Shown in pieces: positions 45,430-54,407 of a stretch of 64,000 nt of DNA (positions within the stretch are counted from its first letter, which is position 1; every line of letters starts with the position of its first letter). The position numbers and the translations under genes were made by a program. The stretch is from an uncultured Opitutia bacterium (lineage in GTDB: Bacteria; Verrucomicrobiota; Verrucomicrobiia; Opitutales; UBA953), in assembly GCA_903919185.1 (NCBI GenBank), contig CAIXHF010000007.1, forward strand, positions 62,001 through 126,000, in the 5' to 3' direction. Under the pieces are notes generated by a model. That model ran no database searches, was not told the DNA's origin, and saw only the letters and a program-made list of their open reading frames with translations.

Positions 45430-45885
45430 ATGCCCCATTACCACGTCAGCCGTGCAGGTGAGCAACTCGGTGTCTTTCCGCAGGAAGATGTGCTGGCGAA
45501 GCTTAGCCGTGGCGAGTTACTGCCCAGTGACCTTGCCTGGGCGGAAGGTATGTCTAGCTGGCAGCCGTTAGCCTCGCTCTTTCCTCCATCCCATGGTGTC
45601 CCGCCGCCCGTGCCCCCCGCGTCGGTGGATTACGCTCTTTCCATGGTCCTTCCGATTAACCGCTCGGGCTGGGCCATCGCTGCGGGGTACTTGGCGTTAT
45701 TCTCGGTCCTCTGCTTGCCGGCGCCGTTCGCACTCTTTTGTGGCATCATGGCCCTGCGTGACCTGAAGCGTCAGCCGCACCTCCAAGGCGCCGGCCGGGC
45801 CTGGTTCGGTATCGTCATGGGGGCCATCGGCACGCTGTTTTTCGTGCTGGCCTGTGCAAGCTTCGTACTCAAGGGGCTTAGATAA
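45430..45885 (+). CDS. GYF_2/DUF4190 domain membrane protein
   Basis: A 151-residue protein. Residues 1-50 form a GYF_2-type domain (HYHVSRAGEQLGVFPQEDV, then AWAEGMSSWQPLASL), followed by a proline-rich linker and two membrane helices with a DUF4190-like pattern (about 80-105 and 122-148; FALFCGIMALRDLKRQPHLQ between). Such proteins are common in PVC bacteria, and the function is unknown. An in-frame TTG four codons upstream is possible, but the ATG at MPHYHV is preferred. Its stop overlaps the next gene by one base. Confidence 0.75.
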   Translation: MPHYHVSRAGEQLGVFPQEDVLAKLSRGELLPSDLAWAEGMSSWQPLASLFPPSHGVPPPVPPASVDYALSMVLPINRSGWAIAAGYLALFSVLCLPAPFALFCGIMALRDLKRQPHLQGAGRAWFGIVMGAIGTLFFVLACASFVLKGLR

Positions 45886-46178
45886 TGACGCCCGCTGAGT
45901 TAAAACAATCGGCCCTGAAGGATGCGCGACCTCCGGTTGGTTTAAACGATGCCGCAGTGTCTCTTTGGTATCTCAAGAAGGGCGATTGGGAGAAGTCTCA
46001 TAATATCGCGCAGGATATGGATGATGACCATGGCGCATGGATCCATGCGCTCCTACACCTCGTCGAAGGCGACCTCAGCAACGCCCGCTATTGGTTTGCG
46101 GAGGCGGGCCGTCCGGCGGTGAAGCCCGCCCAGTCCGATGCCCTCTGGGACGAAATCGCCACGGATGTCTTGGCCTAG
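45885..46178 (+). CDS. small protein with a TPR-like repeat, unknown
   Basis: A 97-residue soluble protein. AVSLWYLKKGDWEKSHNIAQ and ALLHLVEGDLSNARYWFAEA look like the helices of one or two tetratricopeptide-type repeats with the small/large residue pattern W-A-Y-A; the shape suggests a protein-binding adaptor. It overlaps the preceding stop by one base (TAATG), so is co-translated with the GYF_2 protein. No family with known function was recognised. Confidence 0.65.
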   Translation: MTPAELKQSALKDARPPVGLNDAAVSLWYLKKGDWEKSHNIAQDMDDDHGAWIHALLHLVEGDLSNARYWFAEAGRPAVKPAQSDALWDEIATDVLA

Positions 46179-46225
46179 TCTTTCGCTCCGCTTGCATCTG
46201 GTCAGACTCCGCTTACGGTTTCGTC

Positions 46226-46765
46226 ATGCGCCTCTTCCTTGCCTTAGCTACCTTTCTAACCCTTTCCATGCACGCCGCCGAATCCCCCAATCTACTAACC
46301 ATTCCACTCAAGGACATCGACGGGAAGGAGATGACCCTCGCGGCTTACCAGGCCAAGGTCGTCTTGGTCGTCAACGTTGCTAGCGAATGTGGTTATACCG
46401 CCCAATACGAAGGCCTCGAGGCTCTCTACCGCAAGTACAAGGCCAAGGGCCTCGTCATCGTCGGCGTGCCTTGTAATGACTTTGGTGGCCAAGAGCCTGG
46501 CACCGAGGCGGAGATTAAGAAATTCTGTTCCAGCCGTTTCCAGGTCACTTTCCCTCTGACCAGTAAAGTCAGTGTGAAGGGCAAGGCCGCCCATCCCTTG
46601 TTCGTCGCGTTCACGGGTAAGGAAGCTGGCCACCCCGGTCCCGTGTCTTGGAACTTCAATAAGTTCCTCGTTGGAAAAGACGGCAAGCTGCTCGCCCGCT
46701 TTGATTCGTCCGTTGCGCCGGAGTCGGCCGAACTTCAAGCCGCGATTGAGAAGGCGCTTAAGTAA
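46226..46765 (+). CDS. secreted glutathione peroxidase family protein (Cys type)
   Basis: A 179-residue thiol peroxidase. A signal peptide (MRLFLALATFLTLSMHAAES) is followed by the GPx core: VVNVASECGYTAQYEGLEAL with the peroxidatic cysteine (about residue 57), GVPCNDFGGQEPGTEAEIK, and WNFNKFLVGKDG with the conserved Trp-Asn. Bacterial forms usually take electrons from thioredoxin-like donors. Export to the periplasm is less usual, since most bacterial GPx are cytoplasmic. The longer frame upstream overlaps the previous gene and lacks a signal sequence. Confidence 0.88.
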   Translation: MRLFLALATFLTLSMHAAESPNLLTIPLKDIDGKEMTLAAYQAKVVLVVNVASECGYTAQYEGLEALYRKYKAKGLVIVGVPCNDFGGQEPGTEAEIKKFCSSRFQVTFPLTSKVSVKGKAAHPLFVAFTGKEAGHPGPVSWNFNKFLVGKDGKLLARFDSSVAPESAELQAAIEKALK

Positions 46766-46779
46766 GCCTGCCTGACGTC

Positions 46780-47532
46780 TTAAACTGGCCAGAGCAGCTT
46801 GGCGATTAACGCCAAGACAACCACGAGGAAAGCCCTGCGGATGAGCCCGGCGCCGTGCTTGAGTACAAGCCCAGTGCCGAGTCGCGCGCCGATGAGTTGG
46901 CCGCCGACCATCGCCAAAGCGACCCAAGGGGCGACGTGTCCGAGCCAAGCAAACACCACGAGTGAACCGAGGTTACTCGCGAGGTTCACGACCTTGGTGA
47001 AGGCGTTGGCGCGCGTGAGTTCCTGGCCCAGCAGGGTCACCAAGACCAGAATCCAGAAGGCTCCCGTGCCTGGTCCAAAGAACCCATCGTAGAAGCCGAG
47101 CGTCAGGCCGAAGATCCACGAGAAAAGAACGGCATCCATCCGCGCGCGGGTTGTCGTCGAGCCCAGCCGTGGGCTGGCGATCACATACACGACCACCGCG
47201 AGGAGCATCCAAGGAATCGCTTTCTTCAGGGCATCGTTGCCGACGAGCGTGAGGACGTAGGCCCCGCCCATAGAGCCGAGAAAAGAAAGCAGTGCGGCCA
47301 GCCGAACCTCTGCCCATTGGACGAGTCCGGCCTGCGCATAGCGGCTCACAGCGATAGCGGTACCAAAGGAACTCTGGGCCTTGTTCGTCCCGAGCGCCAA
47401 CTGTGGAGGCAGTCCCGCCCAAAGTAAGGCCGGTACGGTGATGAGCCCGCCGCCGCCGGCAATGGAGTCGATGAACCCGCCCAGGAGCCCCGCTCCGAAG
47501 AGCAGCACGTAGACGTGAGGGGCGAGGTCCAT
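46780..47532 (-). CDS. TSUP (TauE/SafE) family permease
   Basis: A 250-residue integral membrane protein with about seven to eight helices. The family signatures are GFIDSIAGGGGLITVPALL (about 19-37), ALGTNKAQSSFGTAIA (about 46-61) and, in the second half, LTLGFYDGFFGPGTGAFWIL with NAFTKVVNLASNLGSL. This is the YfcA subgroup. Members export or import sulfonates, sulfite or related anions; the substrate here is unknown. It is convergent with the GPx gene (14-base gap). Confidence 0.9.
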   Translation of the reverse strand: MDLAPHVYVLLFGAGLLGGFIDSIAGGGGLITVPALLWAGLPPQLALGTNKAQSSFGTAIAVSRYAQAGLVQWAEVRLAALLSFLGSMGGAYVLTLVGNDALKKAIPWMLLAVVVYVIASPRLGSTTTRARMDAVLFSWIFGLTLGFYDGFFGPGTGAFWILVLVTLLGQELTRANAFTKVVNLASNLGSLVVFAWLGHVAPWVALAMVGGQLIGARLGTGLVLKHGAGLIRRAFLVVVLALIAKLLWPV

Positions 47533-47616
47533 AGCTAGGGCATAGGTCGATGGCGGGTTTGGGTCAACGCGCTCATTTCGGCTTTATACAGGTAGCCCTA
47601 AGCATACGCTCTCCCC

Positions 47617-48159
47617 ATGACTCCCCAGCCCTCTCCGACGTCACGCGTCCGGCTCGGCTTATTGCTGGGATTAGTCTTCACCCTTGGTGTTGTGTTAGTC
47701 GGCCTACGCTTCCTTGGTCGACGCGCTGAGATTGCTACGCCGGTGGCGAAGCCGACGCAGGCATCTTCCGCACGACGTCAGGTGAGTGCCATCCCGCGCA
47801 GCTCTGCATCCCTTCAGTTAGACGAGACAAAGAACGTTTGGCCAGATGCCCCGGAGGTCACGCCGACGTCGTTGCGGCGCTTGGACGACCAAGTTTTCGA
47901 AAAGGTATTAGCCATGGCTACGGAAATGCAGCTCGCTGACACGACCAGATTTTTAGGCTTTTCCGCGCGCGCGGAAGTCGTACTGGACGCGATGTTGAAG
48001 GAGCCCCGTTTCATCGAAATGAGAGCCATCATGGAACAGCAGGAGGAGCGCTGGCCGTCGGCGGACACCGCGGAGCGGGCGCAGGTCATGGTGGCAAGGC
48101 GGGTCGGGTACGACGAACTGTTGGCCGAAGCACGTGTGCGTCTGGCGGCTTTACGCTAG
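47617..48159 (+). CDS. single-span membrane protein, unknown
   Basis: A 180-residue protein with one transmembrane segment at about residues 13-31 (LGLLLGLVFTLGVVLVGLRF), a short polar linker, and a mostly helical C-terminal part from about residue 80 (SLRRLDDQVFEKVLAMATEM). The start ATG follows an 84-base gap from the divergent permease. No domain was recognised; it has no close operon partner. Confidence 0.6.
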   Translation: MTPQPSPTSRVRLGLLLGLVFTLGVVLVGLRFLGRRAEIATPVAKPTQASSARRQVSAIPRSSASLQLDETKNVWPDAPEVTPTSLRRLDDQVFEKVLAMATEMQLADTTRFLGFSARAEVVLDAMLKEPRFIEMRAIMEQQEERWPSADTAERAQVMVARRVGYDELLAEARVRLAALR

Positions 48160-48214
48160 CGAATAGAGGCGAATATTGACTCACCCAACCCTGCGCCTAG
48201 GGTGCCGTCACCCC

Positions 48215-49870
48215 ATGCTTTCCGTCGTTACTCGTGGCCGTCTTTTCTTCCGTCTTATCTACGGGCTGGGCCTATTTGCCTGGTCGGCTCAGTTGGCTGC
48301 CGTGGAACCTCCCGCGGCCTTCGACGTCTGTGTCTACGGTGGTAACGCGAGTGGGGTGATGGCCGCATGTGCCGCCGCGAAGGAAGGTGCGAAGGTCATT
48401 GTGGTCGAACCAAGCCGATGGTTGGGCGGCATGACGGGCGGTGGCCTGATGCATATCGATTGGGGCAGGGAAGAAGCCGTCAGCGGCTCGACCCGTCCGA
48501 TCTTAAAGAAGGATTACAAGGATGCCCAGTACCGCGCGGCCTTTGCCGAGATGCTTAAGTCCGCTGGCGTCACCGTGCTCTTTGAACACCGAGTCAGTGC
48601 GGCCCTGAAGGTCGATGGCGTGATTCGCTCGATCGACTTGGACCTCGCCCCTTTCGACGAATACGGCTGTCCCCCGGCGAAGCCGACGAAGGCCCTGGAT
48701 CGTACCATCAAGGCCAAGGTCTTCATCGATTGTTCCTATGAAGGCGACCTGATGGCGCGTGCTGGCGTCGCCTATGCCTTTGGACGTGAGGCCAAGTCGG
48801 CCTACGGCGAGAGCCTGGCGGGCGCCCAGCCGCCGATGTCGGTCTACGCAATCAGTCCTTATGTAAAGGTGGGCGATTCGCTGAGCGGCCTGCTCCCTGG
48901 CCTGCAGGCGACGCCGGTCGCGCCAGTCGGCGAGGCGGATAAACTAACGATGGGCTATGGCTTCCGGTGGCGCTTCGTCTTCAAAGGCGAGAGCCTCCCA
49001 ATCGAGCCGCCGGCGAACTACGACCCTAAGCAGTTCGAACTTTACCGCCGGGCCTTCCAGCATGGAGTCGATATTTTATCTGGGCGCGTGTTGCGCGGCC
49101 AGTTGGACGGCTGGGAAAAGAGCGGAGGCCGCGTCTATTCCGGCGGTGCCGGCAATCTCGCCCGCGCCTTGTTTGCCCCGACGAACTACGGCCATAACGC
49201 GAGTTACCCGGATGGCGATTATGCGACCCGTGCTCAGATTTGGAAGGAACAGCAGGATTTCGTCCGCGGCATGACGCATTTCTTGCGCACCGATCCCAGC
49301 GTCCCCGCTAAGCAGAAGGAAATCGCTCTCAGTGCCGGGCTCGAGAAAGGCGCGTTCGACGACACCAAGGGCTATCCGCATCAGCTCTACGTCCGGGAGG
49401 CACGTCGCATGGTCTCGGATTACGTCGTCACCCAAAAGGATATGGAAGGTAAGGCGGCGCCCGCGGATTCCGTTGGCCTTGCCTCCTATGGTGTCGATGA
49501 ATGGCCCTACGCCACCGTCGCGCTCGACGGAAAAGTCGCCCTCATGGGCGGTTACTATTCGATGCTTTATCTCGAGGAGAAGAACCGTGGCATTTACCAG
49601 ATTCCGTACCGTTCGATCGTCCCAAAGAAGGCCCAGTGCGAAAATCTCTTGGTGCCAGTCTGTGTTTCCGCTAGCCACATTGCGATGACCTCCATTCGCA
49701 TGGAGCCCGTGTGGATGATCCTCGGAGAGTCAGCTGGCGTCGCCGCGGCGATGGCCGTGAAGTCTGGGCAGGCGGTGCAGGACGTACCTTATGCCGACCT
49801 GCAACCTAAGTTGCGGGCCTTGTATCAGAAGCTAGATATCCCGAAGAAGAAGGAACCTACGCAGAAGTAG
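48215..49870 (+). CDS. secreted FAD-dependent oxidoreductase
   Basis: A 551-residue flavoprotein of the FAD_oxidored (xanthan-lyase-neighbour) type, abundant in Verrucomicrobiota and Planctomycetes. A signal peptide (about 10-35; [17 protein letters not shown]) precedes the dinucleotide fold [20 protein letters not shown], then the [15 protein letters not shown] segment and [17 protein letters not shown]. The C-terminal part ends [20 protein letters not shown], closing the FAD site. The substrate is unknown; relatives often occur with polysaccharide degradation genes, but none are adjacent here. An upstream TTG start is possible but gives no better signal peptide. Its last 14 bases overlap the convergent ferredoxin gene. 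Confidence 0.8.
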   Translation: MLSVVTRGRLFFRLIYGLGLFAWSAQLAAVEPPAAFDVCVYGGNASGVMAACAAAKEGAKVIVVEPSRWLGGMTGGGLMHIDWGREEAVSGSTRPILKKDYKDAQYRAAFAEMLKSAGVTVLFEHRVSAALKVDGVIRSIDLDLAPFDEYGCPPAKPTKALDRTIKAKVFIDCSYEGDLMARAGVAYAFGREAKSAYGESLAGAQPPMSVYAISPYVKVGDSLSGLLPGLQATPVAPVGEADKLTMGYGFRWRFVFKGESLPIEPPANYDPKQFELYRRAFQHGVDILSGRVLRGQLDGWEKSGGRVYSGGAGNLARALFAPTNYGHNASYPDGDYATRAQIWKEQQDFVRGMTHFLRTDPSVPAKQKEIALSAGLEKGAFDDTKGYPHQLYVREARRMVSDYVVTQKDMEGKAAPADSVGLASYGVDEWPYATVALDGKVALMGGYYSMLYLEEKNRGIYQIPYRSIVPKKAQCENLLVPVCVSASHIAMTSIRMEPVWMILGESAGVAAAMAVKSGQAVQDVPYADLQPKLRALYQKLDIPKKKEPTQK

Positions 49871-50216
49871 GCCCGGCAAACCGCAAGTCCGCCACGACAC
49901 GCCCGCCCACCAAGTGCTCTTGGATGATACGGTCAAGGTTCTCGGGTGTGCAGTCGCGGTACCACACGCCTTCTGGGTAGACCACGGCGATGGGCCCTTG
50001 CACGCAGACCCGAAGGCAATCTGCTTTGGTGCGCTGGATACCGCCGCGGCCATCGAGGCCGAGTTGCTTCAGCCGCGTCTTCAGGTGCTCCCAGGAGCGG
50101 ACGGCGAGTTCACCGCCGCAGCAGGTTTGCTCCGTTGACTTCACGCACAAGAAGAGGTGTCGCTTCGTGTGGTCGAGTCCGAGGGTCTGGGCCAGCTCTG
50201 TGGAAGTCGGGCCCAT
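49857..50216 (-). CDS. thioredoxin-like [2Fe-2S] ferredoxin
   Basis: A 119-residue protein. [15 protein letters not shown] (about 24-38) and [20 protein letters not shown] (about 71-90) supply the four cysteines of the Shethna/Aquifex-type thioredoxin-fold ferredoxin, and [17 protein letters not shown] is the usual C-terminal helix. Such proteins pass electrons or serve cobalamin and other pathways; none is visible here. The frame is open further upstream; MGPTSTEL was chosen, 5 bases after the nuclease gene, so the two are probably cotranscribed. Confidence 0.88.
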   Translation of the reverse strand: MGPTSTELAQTLGLDHTKRHLFLCVKSTEQTCCGGELAVRSWEHLKTRLKQLGLDGRGGIQRTKADCLRVCVQGPIAVVYPEGVWYRDCTPENLDRIIQEHLVGGRVVADLRFAGPTSA

Positions 50217-50221
50217 ACGGG

Positions 50222-50905
50222 TTATTCGAAGCGCGGGATGATGCCGTCCTTCTCGAGCTTCAGGAACAGCTCGCGGCTGAACCAAGCATCGTTGGCGGCG
50301 TAGATAATCTGCTTACGGGCGAAATCGGCATCCTTCTTGTTCTTGCTGTTCACCGCGAACGGGAGTTCCCAGTGGGAGCACTGCACGCTCTTCGATTTCT
50401 TCATCTGTAGCCCGAGGTAGATGGCGGCGAGCGCCCGGAGACCCGTGTTGATGACGCCGGCACGCTTAGTGAAGTCAGAGACATCAATGAAGCCGGGGGC
50501 GTCGAAGGGCGCGCGTTCCTGGAGGTGACGCACGTCATCACGGACCGCGACCCCGACCTTGGCCTTACGCGGGTTGCAGAGTAGCGGGAATATCACCGGG
50601 ACCCCGCCGCACTCATCGAGGCGGAAGATGAAAATCTTTTCGGCACCAGCCAGCTGGAGGATGGAAGGTAAGTAAGTGATTCCGCGGGTATGGGAGGGCC
50701 GGGTCTCCGTGTCGAAGCCGAGGACGCGTTCCTTGGAAAGGTGCTTCACGGCCCGTTCGGCGTCCTGCTCGTTCTCAATTACCTCCGTATGGCCGTCCCA
50801 TTGGCCGACGGGGAGCGTGGCGATCAAATCGTCGGTAAAACGCAGCCCGCGGGCGGGCTGTTGGCCTGTTTGACCCTCTTCGGGGCTGTCTGCTGACTCG
50901 TCCAC
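50222..50905 (-). CDS. DEDD 3'-5' exonuclease domain protein (RNase D-like)
   Basis: A 227-residue single-domain exonuclease. The first DEDD motif is [10 protein letters not shown] (about 63-72). The second carries Asp in [13 protein letters not shown], and the third is the Y-x3-D form in [13 protein letters not shown] near the end, so this is a DEDDy nuclease. There is no HRDC domain, so it is shorter than RNase D and resembles the ribonuclease H-like proteins found next to ferredoxins in other Verrucomicrobiota. The first codon appears to be GTG; no ATG upstream fits. It lies just upstream of the ferredoxin gene (5-base gap). Confidence 0.82.
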   Translation of the reverse strand: MDESADSPEEGQTGQQPARGLRFTDDLIATLPVGQWDGHTEVIENEQDAERAVKHLSKERVLGFDTETRPSHTRGITYLPSILQLAGAEKIFIFRLDECGGVPVIFPLLCNPRKAKVGVAVRDDVRHLQERAPFDAPGFIDVSDFTKRAGVINTGLRALAAIYLGLQMKKSKSVQCSHWELPFAVNSKNKKDADFARKQIIYAANDAWFSRELFLKLEKDGIIPRFE

Positions 50906-50970
50906 AGGGGGAAAGCAAAGGCATGCCCGCCCATTGGCAACCAGAGACTAGGACTGTTGGGAAAAAAGCG

Positions 50971-50999
50971 TTGACCGTGCCCTTTGAGCCACCTTTGTT
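50971..50999 (+). promoter_or_regulatory. probable promoter of tRNA-Ala
   Basis: TTGACC at 50971-50976 is a good -35 element, preceded by an A-rich patch (GAAAAAAGCG). The hexamer 17 bp further on is TTTGTT, a weak -10. The layout, with strong -35, A-rich upstream patch and weak -10, is the same as ahead of tRNA-Thr. Confidence 0.45.
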
Positions 51000-51015
51000 A
51001 ACCATCCCATTTCAA

Positions 51016-51091
<76 letters not shown>

Positions 51092-51095
51092 TTAA

Positions 51096-51130
51096 AAAAC
51101 CGGCCGTCTTCTCACGAAGGCGGCCGGTTC
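51096..51130 (-). terminator. terminator of the 51.2-52.2 kb gene (also usable by tRNA-Ala)
   Basis: On the minus strand AACCGGCCGCCTT pairs with AAGACGGCCGGTT around CGTGAG, with one mismatch, and is followed by TTTTT. On the plus strand the same hairpin follows the tRNA by a few bases but has only a mixed T tract. Confidence 0.8.
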
Positions 51131-51157
51131 CTTTGGACGGAGTTTGGAGCCCGTGGG

Positions 51158-52189
51158 TTACTTAGCTAGGTGGCTCAGGATCGTCTGGCAGTCATTGCTG
51201 AGGCGCAACTCCATGACCAAAGTCTCCCGGTTGACCTTCTCGATGGAGTCAGCCGCGTTCTGCAGGTGCTTCTTCAGGGCAAGGTTGTCATTGCGGGACG
51301 CTTTCGCGTCGGGCTTTTCGGCCAACTCGCCAGCCATGACCTCATATTTGCGCAACATGGTGACCAAGGCCTTCCGGTCATCGGGGGCGCGGCGGAGCAT
51401 CGCCCAGGTGGTCTTGGCTTTGACGCCGCCTTCGGCGAGAAGGCGGAAGTAGCCGATAGCGGCAAAACTCTTCTTCTCGGCTTCGTAGTCTTTCTTAGCA
51501 TTTTCCTCGAAGGTCTTAAACTGTTCGGGGCGCTGAGTTGTTTTTGCCGGATTATTGGTGGTGCCGTTCTTGGACTTCTGCGAAGTGGCCTTCGCCTTGT
51601 CTGTTTTCTTGGCTTCAGGTTTCTCAGACTTGTCCGCCATCTCCTTGTCCGCTTTGTCAGACTTGTCCGCCATCTCGGCCTTTTCCTTGGCTTCGGGGGC
51701 AGGTTTGCTGGCGGCCTTCAGTTCGCTGAAAGTCTTCCAGAAGGTTGCCTCTTCGATTTCGCCTTCTTTGAGGATGAAGTCGACGTTGGTGATCTGAACG
51801 CCCTTGAGGCCATCGAGCATCGAGACGGAGAGGTTGCGAAGGAGCGACTTCGTGTCGGTCGGCGTGGCCTCCTTGGCGAAGGGGTCTTCTTCGGGCTCCG
51901 TTGCTTTCTTCTTCTTTTCCATCGCCTCTTCCTTAGCGGGTTTCAGGAGCAGCTCGCGTTCAGCCCAGACCTTCGGGGAATTCTTCTTCGTCCATTCTTG
52001 GTCAAGGTCGTCCCACTTATAGGTGAGCACGGAGTCTTTGCCGGGGACTTGTACGGTGATCGTGTCCTCATCTTGGGTGACGTATTCGAACGTCACGATG
52101 TTGCCGCCCTTGCGGAGCTGGACTGGTTCGGCGGTCAGCACGATGGCGGCCAGGAGTAGGAGGAGGGTTAGAGGCTTCACGGGTGTCAC
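51158..52189 (-). CDS. secreted, highly charged protein of unknown function
   Basis: A 343-residue protein with an N-terminal signal peptide (KPLTLLLLLAAIVLTAEP). Residues 25-65 form a small beta domain (VTFEYVTQDEDTITVQVPGK, WDDLDQEW) like the SH3-type modules at the start of many verrucomicrobial proteins. The middle (about 85-215) is extremely rich in Lys, Glu, Asp and Ala, with imperfect MADKS/DKAD repeats, and is probably disordered. The C-terminal 100 residues are helical (WAMLRRAPDDRKALVTMLRK). The first codon is GTG; the second GTG, three codons on, would give MKPLT as the start and may be the true one. A terminator follows. Confidence 0.7.
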   Translation of the reverse strand: MTPVKPLTLLLLLAAIVLTAEPVQLRKGGNIVTFEYVTQDEDTITVQVPGKDSVLTYKWDDLDQEWTKKNSPKVWAERELLLKPAKEEAMEKKKKATEPEEDPFAKEATPTDTKSLLRNLSVSMLDGLKGVQITNVDFILKEGEIEEATFWKTFSELKAASKPAPEAKEKAEMADKSDKADKEMADKSEKPEAKKTDKAKATSQKSKNGTTNNPAKTTQRPEQFKTFEENAKKDYEAEKKSFAAIGYFRLLAEGGVKAKTTWAMLRRAPDDRKALVTMLRKYEVMAGELAEKPDAKASRNDNLALKKHLQNAADSIEKVNRETLVMELRLSNDCQTILSHLAK

Positions 52190-52227
52190 TTAGCAATAAT
52201 ACTGTCGGGTGTCTGGACGGGGGCAAA

Positions 52228-52266
52228 TAAAGAAGGAGGCCACCCGGTTGGGTGGCCTCCTTCTTT
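52228..52266 (-). terminator. intrinsic terminator of the acyl-carrier/ketosynthase pair
   Basis: AAAGAAGGAGGCCACCC pairs with GGGTGGCCTCCTTCTTT around a 4-base loop, a stem of 17 bp; on the minus strand the 3' side continues TTTATTTG. It lies 18 bases after the acyl carrier protein stop. Confidence 0.85.
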
Positions 52267-52283
52267 AGCAGGGTGGGAGCGTC

Positions 52284-52544
52284 TTATTTGCTACCTTTGG
52301 CCTGAAACTTAGGGAAGAGGTACTCCGCGCAGGAGTCGAGGGAGGCCAGTTGGACGTAATCGGCCTCGGGCACTTCAATCCCGTACTTCTTGCGGAGCTC
52401 CATCACGATATCCAAGAAGTCCATAGAATCGAGGGACAACTGGTCGCGGAGGCGAACCTCCGGCTTAACGGCGGAAAGGTTCTCGTCCGGCGCGATGTCG
52501 GCGATGATGTCGAGTACGACCTGCTTGATGTCTTCCTTGGTCAT
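52284..52544 (-). CDS. acyl carrier protein
   Basis: An 86-residue ACP. The phosphopantetheine serine lies in LSLDSMDFLDIVMELRKKYG (about residue 37), with Met replacing the more usual Leu after the Ser. The rest is a four-helix ACP fold (MTKEDIKQVVLDIIADIAP at the start). The ATG is 35 bases downstream of the ketosynthase gene, so the two form one operon. It is separate from any fab gene cluster, so it may serve a specialised acyl or polyketide-like product; a housekeeping AcpP role cannot be excluded. Confidence 0.92.
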   Translation of the reverse strand: MTKEDIKQVVLDIIADIAPDENLSAVKPEVRLRDQLSLDSMDFLDIVMELRKKYGIEVPEADYVQLASLDSCAEYLFPKFQAKGSK

Positions 52545-52579
52545 TGTGCGTGGGTTCTGTTTCAACCGCCCTTGGCCGT

Positions 52580-53821
52580 TCAGGCAACCCCATATTTCTT
52601 TACAATGAGGGCTGAATTGATGCCCAGCATGCCGAAGGAGTTGTTCAAGATGGCCTCCAGGCGGGGGGCTTGGACGGCCTGATTGATGACTAGACCCGGC
52701 AGGGCACACTCGGGGTCGAGCTCGTCGATATTAATGGTCGGGTGGACCCAACCATCGTCAAAAGAGGGCAAATTACCCGCTAATTCGAGGGCGCCGGCGG
52801 CCCCCATGCAGTGGCCGATGAAACTCTTGGTATTGTTAATATAGGTCCCGGGGCAGTCCGTGAAGACCTCCCGTAGGGCGGTACACTCCTGGATGTCGCC
52901 GAGGGCCGTGGCCGTGGCGTGGGTGGACACGATATGGATGTCTTGGGGGCGCATCCCCGCCCGCTTAAGGGCGAGCCGGACGCACTCCGCCTGCCGCTCG
53001 GGATTGGGCAGGACGGCGTCCGTGGCGTCGGAATTGATGCACCAGCCGGCAATCTCGGCGATGATCCGGGCCCCGCGCTTCAGGGCGTCCTCGAGGCGCT
53101 CCAAGACATAGATGGCGCCTCCTTCAGAGATGACGATGCCATTACGGTTCTTGTCGAAAGGACGGGAAGCCTTGGTGGGGTCTTCGTGAGCGCCGAGGGC
53201 GCCTTGGTTCTTGAAGCCGGCGAAGATACCGAAGGTGTGAATCGACTCCGAGACGCCGCCGGCGAAGGCCAGGTCGACCTCGCCGAGTTGCAACATCTGT
53301 GCGGCTTGAATCAGGCCCGCGTTGCCGGCTGCACAGGCCGCTCCAATCGTGTAATGCGGGCCCGTGATCCCCATATTCATCGTCACTTCGCCCGCCGGAT
53401 TATTCGCTACCGTGCGCGGGTTGTGGTGGTGGGTCCAGTACTTCGTATCGAAGCCGAACTGGGAAATATTATGAATCTCGTTCTCGGTCTCAACGTTGCC
53501 GTGTTCGGTGATGCCGAGGTACACGCCGACGCGGGACTTGTCGACGGACTCCCAGACGAGCCCAGAATCGCCGAGGGCTTCACGGGCACAATAGATGGAA
53601 ATCGACCCCACCCGCGTGCCATTACGGAGTTCCTTCCGCTTCTGCCACTTGGTGGCGTCGAAATCGCAGACCCCGGCCGGGTGGCGGCCCATGTGGCGGA
53701 CGTCGATTTCGGCGATGCGCGCCTTGCCGGCCAGGAGGTTTCCGCGGAACTCTGGGAGGGAGTTCCCGTTGGGGGCGGTCAGGCCGATCCCAGTGATGAC
53801 AATGCGGGTCTTGGAGGACAT
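52580..53821 (-). CDS. beta-ketoacyl-ACP synthase (FabF-like)
   Basis: A 413-residue condensing enzyme of the KAS I/II fold. The catalytic Cys is in IGAACAAGNAGLIQAAQML (about residue 163), the two histidines in VSTHATATALGD (about 303) and FIGHCMGAAGALE (about 340). All three are present, so it should be catalytically competent. The N-terminus MSSKTRIVITGIGLTAPNG is normal for FabF. The segment FDTKYWTHHHNPRTVANN is longer and more His-rich than in FabF. Its partner is the ACP just downstream. The product cannot be named. Confidence 0.9.
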   Translation of the reverse strand: MSSKTRIVITGIGLTAPNGNSLPEFRGNLLAGKARIAEIDVRHMGRHPAGVCDFDATKWQKRKELRNGTRVGSISIYCAREALGDSGLVWESVDKSRVGVYLGITEHGNVETENEIHNISQFGFDTKYWTHHHNPRTVANNPAGEVTMNMGITGPHYTIGAACAAGNAGLIQAAQMLQLGEVDLAFAGGVSESIHTFGIFAGFKNQGALGAHEDPTKASRPFDKNRNGIVISEGGAIYVLERLEDALKRGARIIAEIAGWCINSDATDAVLPNPERQAECVRLALKRAGMRPQDIHIVSTHATATALGDIQECTALREVFTDCPGTYINNTKSFIGHCMGAAGALELAGNLPSFDDGWVHPTINIDELDPECALPGLVINQAVQAPRLEAILNNSFGMLGINSALIVKKYGVA

Positions 53822-53919
53822 CAGGCTACTTCCCCCATCAAGGACGGCCGAGCCGTGAAGTCAAACCCGCCCCCGCTTGCCCTTGCCAACGGGGGTTCCC
53901 TCGTTTTGCTGGTGTTTCG

Positions 53920-54402
53920 ATGTCCAACCCGCTCAAGTGCTCTGTCTGCGACGCCGTCGCGACCGTTCACCTGACCCAAATCGTTCAGGGTAAGGTGACG
54001 AAGGTCGATTTTTGCGAGGCTTGCGCGGCTAAGGGTGGGGCGGGGGATGCGGCGGTCTTCAAACTCGCGGACGCCGTGAATAAGGTGACGGCGGGCCCGG
54101 CGATTACTTGCCCGCAGTGCGGCTTCACGGATGTCGAGTTTCGCCGCCGCGGCCGTTTGGGTTGCCCTTCTTGCTGGCAGGTCTTCGGAGTCGCCCTCGG
54201 CGGCCTACTGACCAAGGTGCAGCATGAGATTCAGCATGTGGGTCGGGCTCCGGCTGGAACTATCCCCGTCGGGCAACTCCGCCACCGTCTGCTGGCGGCG
54301 CAGCAGGAACTAACCGCCGCCATCGCCGCCGAAGATTACGAGACCGCCGCAAAACTGCGCGATGAGGTCGCTCGCATCGCTACTCAACTCGATACCCTCT
54401 AA
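53920..54402 (+). CDS. mcsA: McsA-like activator of protein arginine kinase
   Basis: A 160-residue protein with four CxxC motifs: CSVC (residues 7-10), CEAC, CPQC and CPSC, which would bind two zincs, followed by a UVR motif at the C-terminus (AAIAAEDYETAAKLRDEVAR, about 132-151). This is the McsA/UvrB-UvrC-motif architecture. McsA activates the arginine kinase McsB in Bacillus and connects it to ClpC. The gene is 5 bases upstream of an McsB homologue, which settles the assignment. The start is just after a 98-base gap shared with the divergent ketosynthase gene. Confidence 0.92.
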   Translation: MSNPLKCSVCDAVATVHLTQIVQGKVTKVDFCEACAAKGGAGDAAVFKLADAVNKVTAGPAITCPQCGFTDVEFRRRGRLGCPSCWQVFGVALGGLLTKVQHEIQHVGRAPAGTIPVGQLRHRLLAAQQELTAAIAAEDYETAAKLRDEVARIATQLDTL

Positions 54403-54407
54403 ACCCT

